From Anaerococcus senegalensis JC48 (GTDB lineage: Bacteria; Bacillota; Clostridia; Tissierellales; Peptoniphilaceae): a DNA stretch of 64,000 bases. The notes under the pieces were generated by a model, which had not been told where the DNA came from, searched no databases, and was given only the letters and a program-made list of their open reading frames with translations. This document shows, piece after piece, positions 62,046 to 64,000 of this stretch. The stretch is taken from contig NZ_HE578907.1 in the NCBI RefSeq assembly GCF_000321005.1, positions 1,232,059-1,296,058 of the forward strand. Reading direction: 5' to 3'. How positions within the stretch are numbered: position 1 is the stretch's first letter; every line of letters begins with the position of its first letter. The position numbers and the translations under genes were made by a program.

Positions 62046-62074
62046 AAAGGACGCTTAACACGTCCCTTTTTCCT
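62046..62074 (-). terminator. Terminator of V-ATPase operon
   Basis: AAAAGGACG and CGTCCCTTTT; T-run in minus orientation. Confidence 0.75.
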
Positions 62075-62110
62075 TTATTACTAAACTATGAATTTTTCTA
62101 TTTTCAAGAC

Positions 62111-62752
62111 TTAAGCTTCGGATATAATATCTTTGACTTTCATTAATCTTGAAATAGTTGCTCTTTCATTTTCTTCTAGCTTAGCTCTAATATATTTTAT
62201 TGTTTCTTCCAAATCTGGAATTGTCCTATATTCTAGGGCATTTACCCTTCTTCTTGTTCCTTCAATTTCATCTGCCATAAGTTGAGTTGATTTTTCAAGT
62301 TCTGCCAAGGTTAGAAGTTTATCCATCACCTTATTTAATCCATTAATGGCAAGATCCAAATCAGCTGATGTTTGGGCAAGTCCATAAGGATACATAGAGG
62401 CATTTTCATTTCCTCCCTTGTCAATTTTAAATTCCATTTTAGGAATTCTAACACTCATGACATTTTTAACTTTTATATCTACCCCAATTTTTTGAGTTGG
62501 AAAACTTACAGCTTCTTCCAAAAATTCTGGGCTCATAAAAGATGATGCCATCAAAAATCCTTTTGAAGAATCTTTCAAATCAGTCTCAACTTCTTCACGA
62601 AGTCTTTTATTTTCCCTAATTTTTTCAAGAAATTGTCTCATTAGCTCATCTTGCTTATCTTTTAAAAGTTTATATCCTCTTTTTGATGTAGCAAGTCTTT
62701 TCTTTAGGGTATTTAAATTCATCCTGGTTGGAGTTACATTAAGCCTTGCCAT
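62111..62752 (-). CDS. atpD: V-type ATPase/ATP synthase subunit D
   Basis: 213 residues. Subunit D is the central rotor shaft. VTPTRMNLNTLKKRLATSKR (N-terminal helix), TRRRVNALEYRTIPDLEETI (C-terminal helix) are conserved. Three bases separate it from atpB. Last gene of the operon. Confidence 0.96.
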   Translation of the reverse strand: MARLNVTPTRMNLNTLKKRLATSKRGYKLLKDKQDELMRQFLEKIRENKRLREEVETDLKDSSKGFLMASSFMSPEFLEEAVSFPTQKIGVDIKVKNVMSVRIPKMEFKIDKGGNENASMYPYGLAQTSADLDLAINGLNKVMDKLLTLAELEKSTQLMADEIEGTRRRVNALEYRTIPDLEETIKYIRAKLEENERATISRLMKVKDIISEA

Positions 62753-62755
62753 AGC

Positions 62756-64000
62756 CTAAGACTCCTTTTTGTTTTCGTCTTTATCCAAATATTTATCGAT
62801 TAATTCGTCATCGATTCTCTTAAGTTCAGATTTTGGTATGATTTTTAATAATTCCCAACCAAGATTTAGGGTATCTTCTATGGTTCTATTTGTGTAGAAA
62901 CCTTGATTTATATATTCTTCTTCAAATCTTTTTGCAAATTCTGCAAAGGCAAGGTCTGCTTTTGATAGGGCAGAATCTCCAAGGATTTTTTGAAGCTCTC
63001 TTGCATCAACTCCTGATGCGTATGCTGCATAAATTTGGTTCATTGTATCAGCATGATCTTCTCTTGTTTTTCCCTCACCAATTCCCTTATCTTTAAGTCT
63101 TGATAGGGATGGAAGAATTGAAACTGGTGGTTGAACACCTTGGTTATACAATTCATTTGAAAGAATAATTTGTCCTTCTGTAATATATCCTGTCAAATCT
63201 GGAATTGGGTGAGTTATATCATTTTCTGGCATGGTTAAAATTGGAATTTGGGTAATGGTACCTGGTTTTCCTTTTAATTTTCCAGCTCTTTCATATAAAG
63301 TAGCAAGGTCTGTATAAAGATATCCTGGATATCCACGACGACCTGGAACTTCTTTTCTTGCTGCTGAAACTTCACGAAGGGCTTCTGCGTAGTTTGTCAT
63401 ATCTGTCATTATAACCAAAACTTGCATATTCTTTTCAAACGCCAAATATTCTGCTGCTGTAAGAGCCATTTTTGGTGTTGATAAACGTTCGATTGCAGGG
63501 TCATCTGCAAGGTTTATAAACATTACTGACCTGTCCAAAGCTCCTGTTTTTTCAAAATCTTGTCTAAAAAATTGAGCTTCTTCAAAGGTGATTCCTATAG
63601 CTGCAAAAACTACAGCAAAGTCTTCGCTATCGTTTAATACTTTTGCTTGTCTTGCAATTTGAGCTGCAAATTTGTTATGTGGAAGTCCTGAGCCTGAAAA
63701 TATTGGAAGTTTTTGTCCACGAACAAGGGTATTTAATCCGTCGATTGTTGATACACCTGTTTGAATAAATTCTGATGGATAATCACGGCTTACAGGATTT
63801 ATTGCAACTCCGTTTACATCTCTTTTTTCTTCAGGAATTATTGATGGACCATCATCAATTGGTCTTCCAAGTCCATCAAAAGTTCTTCCAATCATATCTT
63901 CGCTTACGCCAAGTTCTAGTGGTCTACCTAAAAATCTTACTGCAGTGGATTTTAAGTTAATTCCAGAAGAACCTTCGAAAAGTTGGACAACAGCGTTATT
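62756..64000 (-). CDS. atpB: V-type ATPase/ATP synthase subunit B, start outside window
   Basis: The frame is open to base 64000, about 414 residues, lacking the N-terminal 50 or so. Non-catalytic nucleotide-binding subunit: [57 protein letters not shown] (a degenerate P-loop without the Lys of subunit A), and [17 protein letters not shown]. The genes for A and the membrane parts should lie beyond the right end. Confidence 0.96.
   Translation of the reverse strand, partial: NNAVVQLFEGSSGINLKSTAVRFLGRPLELGVSEDMIGRTFDGLGRPIDDGPSIIPEEKRDVNGVAINPVSRDYPSEFIQTGVSTIDGLNTLVRGQKLPIFSGSGLPHNKFAAQIARQAKVLNDSEDFAVVFAAIGITFEEAQFFRQDFEKTGALDRSVMFINLADDPAIERLSTPKMALTAAEYLAFEKNMQVLVIMTDMTNYAEALREVSAARKEVPGRRGYPGYLYTDLATLYERAGKLKGKPGTITQIPILTMPENDITHPIPDLTGYITEGQIILSNELYNQGVQPPVSILPSLSRLKDKGIGEGKTREDHADTMNQIYAAYASGVDARELQKILGDSALSKADLAFAEFAKRFEEEYINQGFYTNRTIEDTLNLGWELLKIIPKSELKRIDDELIDKYLDKDENKKES

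Noticed and set aside
1-64000. rRNA or tRNA genes
   Set aside because: I looked for conserved tRNA T-loop words and rRNA stretches by eye and found none I could support.

Overview
The window is a low-GC, AT-rich chromosome segment whose gene content fits an anaerobic Gram-positive coccus of the Peptoniphilaceae type (Anaerococcus, Peptoniphilus, Finegoldia). The signs are sortase-anchored proteins with an NVQTG or IPQTG signal, three class C sortases with pilins, two FemABX-type peptidoglycan bridge enzymes, rubrerythrin, a V-type ATPase with a K+-dependent membrane pyrophosphatase, and T-box and tetrahydrofolate riboswitch control. The genus is an inference from gene content; no rRNA or tRNA gene was seen.

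Layout. 1-9.9 kb: a partial gene, a wall-anchored surface protein, a large membrane protein, a CPBP protease, an unknown protein, then divergent pepF and an M29 aminopeptidase. 10-20 kb: an accessory zone full of a dispersed palindromic repeat, here called PR, holding an Fst/par-like type I toxin-antitoxin, a probable structured RNA, a YitT-family gene, kdgT, hppA, a tandem PR array, a GIY-YIG nuclease and a TraX-family gene. 20-27.5 kb: a pilus locus on the minus strand (three class C sortases, one decayed pilin, the major pilin, a minor pilin). 27.6-33 kb: a DUF1659/DUF2922 pair, a His/Cys/Met-rich secreted protein, a Zn/Cd-type export operon (ArsR regulator, free HMA protein, P1B ATPase), a transposase relic, a split unknown gene and the last PR copies. 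33.3-34.4 kb: a sigma-70-like factor followed by a ComK-like protein. 34.4-44 kb: nagB, an ACT/UPF0210 pair, rubrerythrin, pgi, unknown membrane proteins, a lacI-type gene beheaded next to a transposase relic, a lipase-like hydrolase and a decayed IS3-family element. 44-64 kb is mostly core: MATE pump, two Fem-like genes, T-box-thrS, abgT, a second kdgT, THF riboswitch-folT, a second par-like toxin locus, a PepSY lipoprotein, an AIM24 protein, a frameshifted nagA, CoA-disulfide reductase, a CNNM/CorC protein and the end of a V-ATPase operon.

How the genes work together. nagB and nagA would turn N-acetylglucosamine-6-phosphate into fructose-6-phosphate, with pgi nearby. AbgT and FolT suggest folate and p-aminobenzoyl-glutamate scavenging. 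The pyrophosphatase and V-ATPase are ion pumps. The sigma plus ComK-like pair resembles the two-factor competence control of other Firmicutes.

The most unusual things are: (1) the PR family, 25 copies in both orientations between 5.2 and 33.1 kb and none seen after, some carrying nested hairpins whose stems vary while the loop is kept; (2) two unrelated-in-sequence copies of a complete par/Fst layout, each with a tiny membrane peptide, a convergent antisense RNA, a shared bidirectional terminator and 5' direct repeats; (3) the sigma/ComK-like pair; (4) several genes broken at poly-A runs or by insertion elements.
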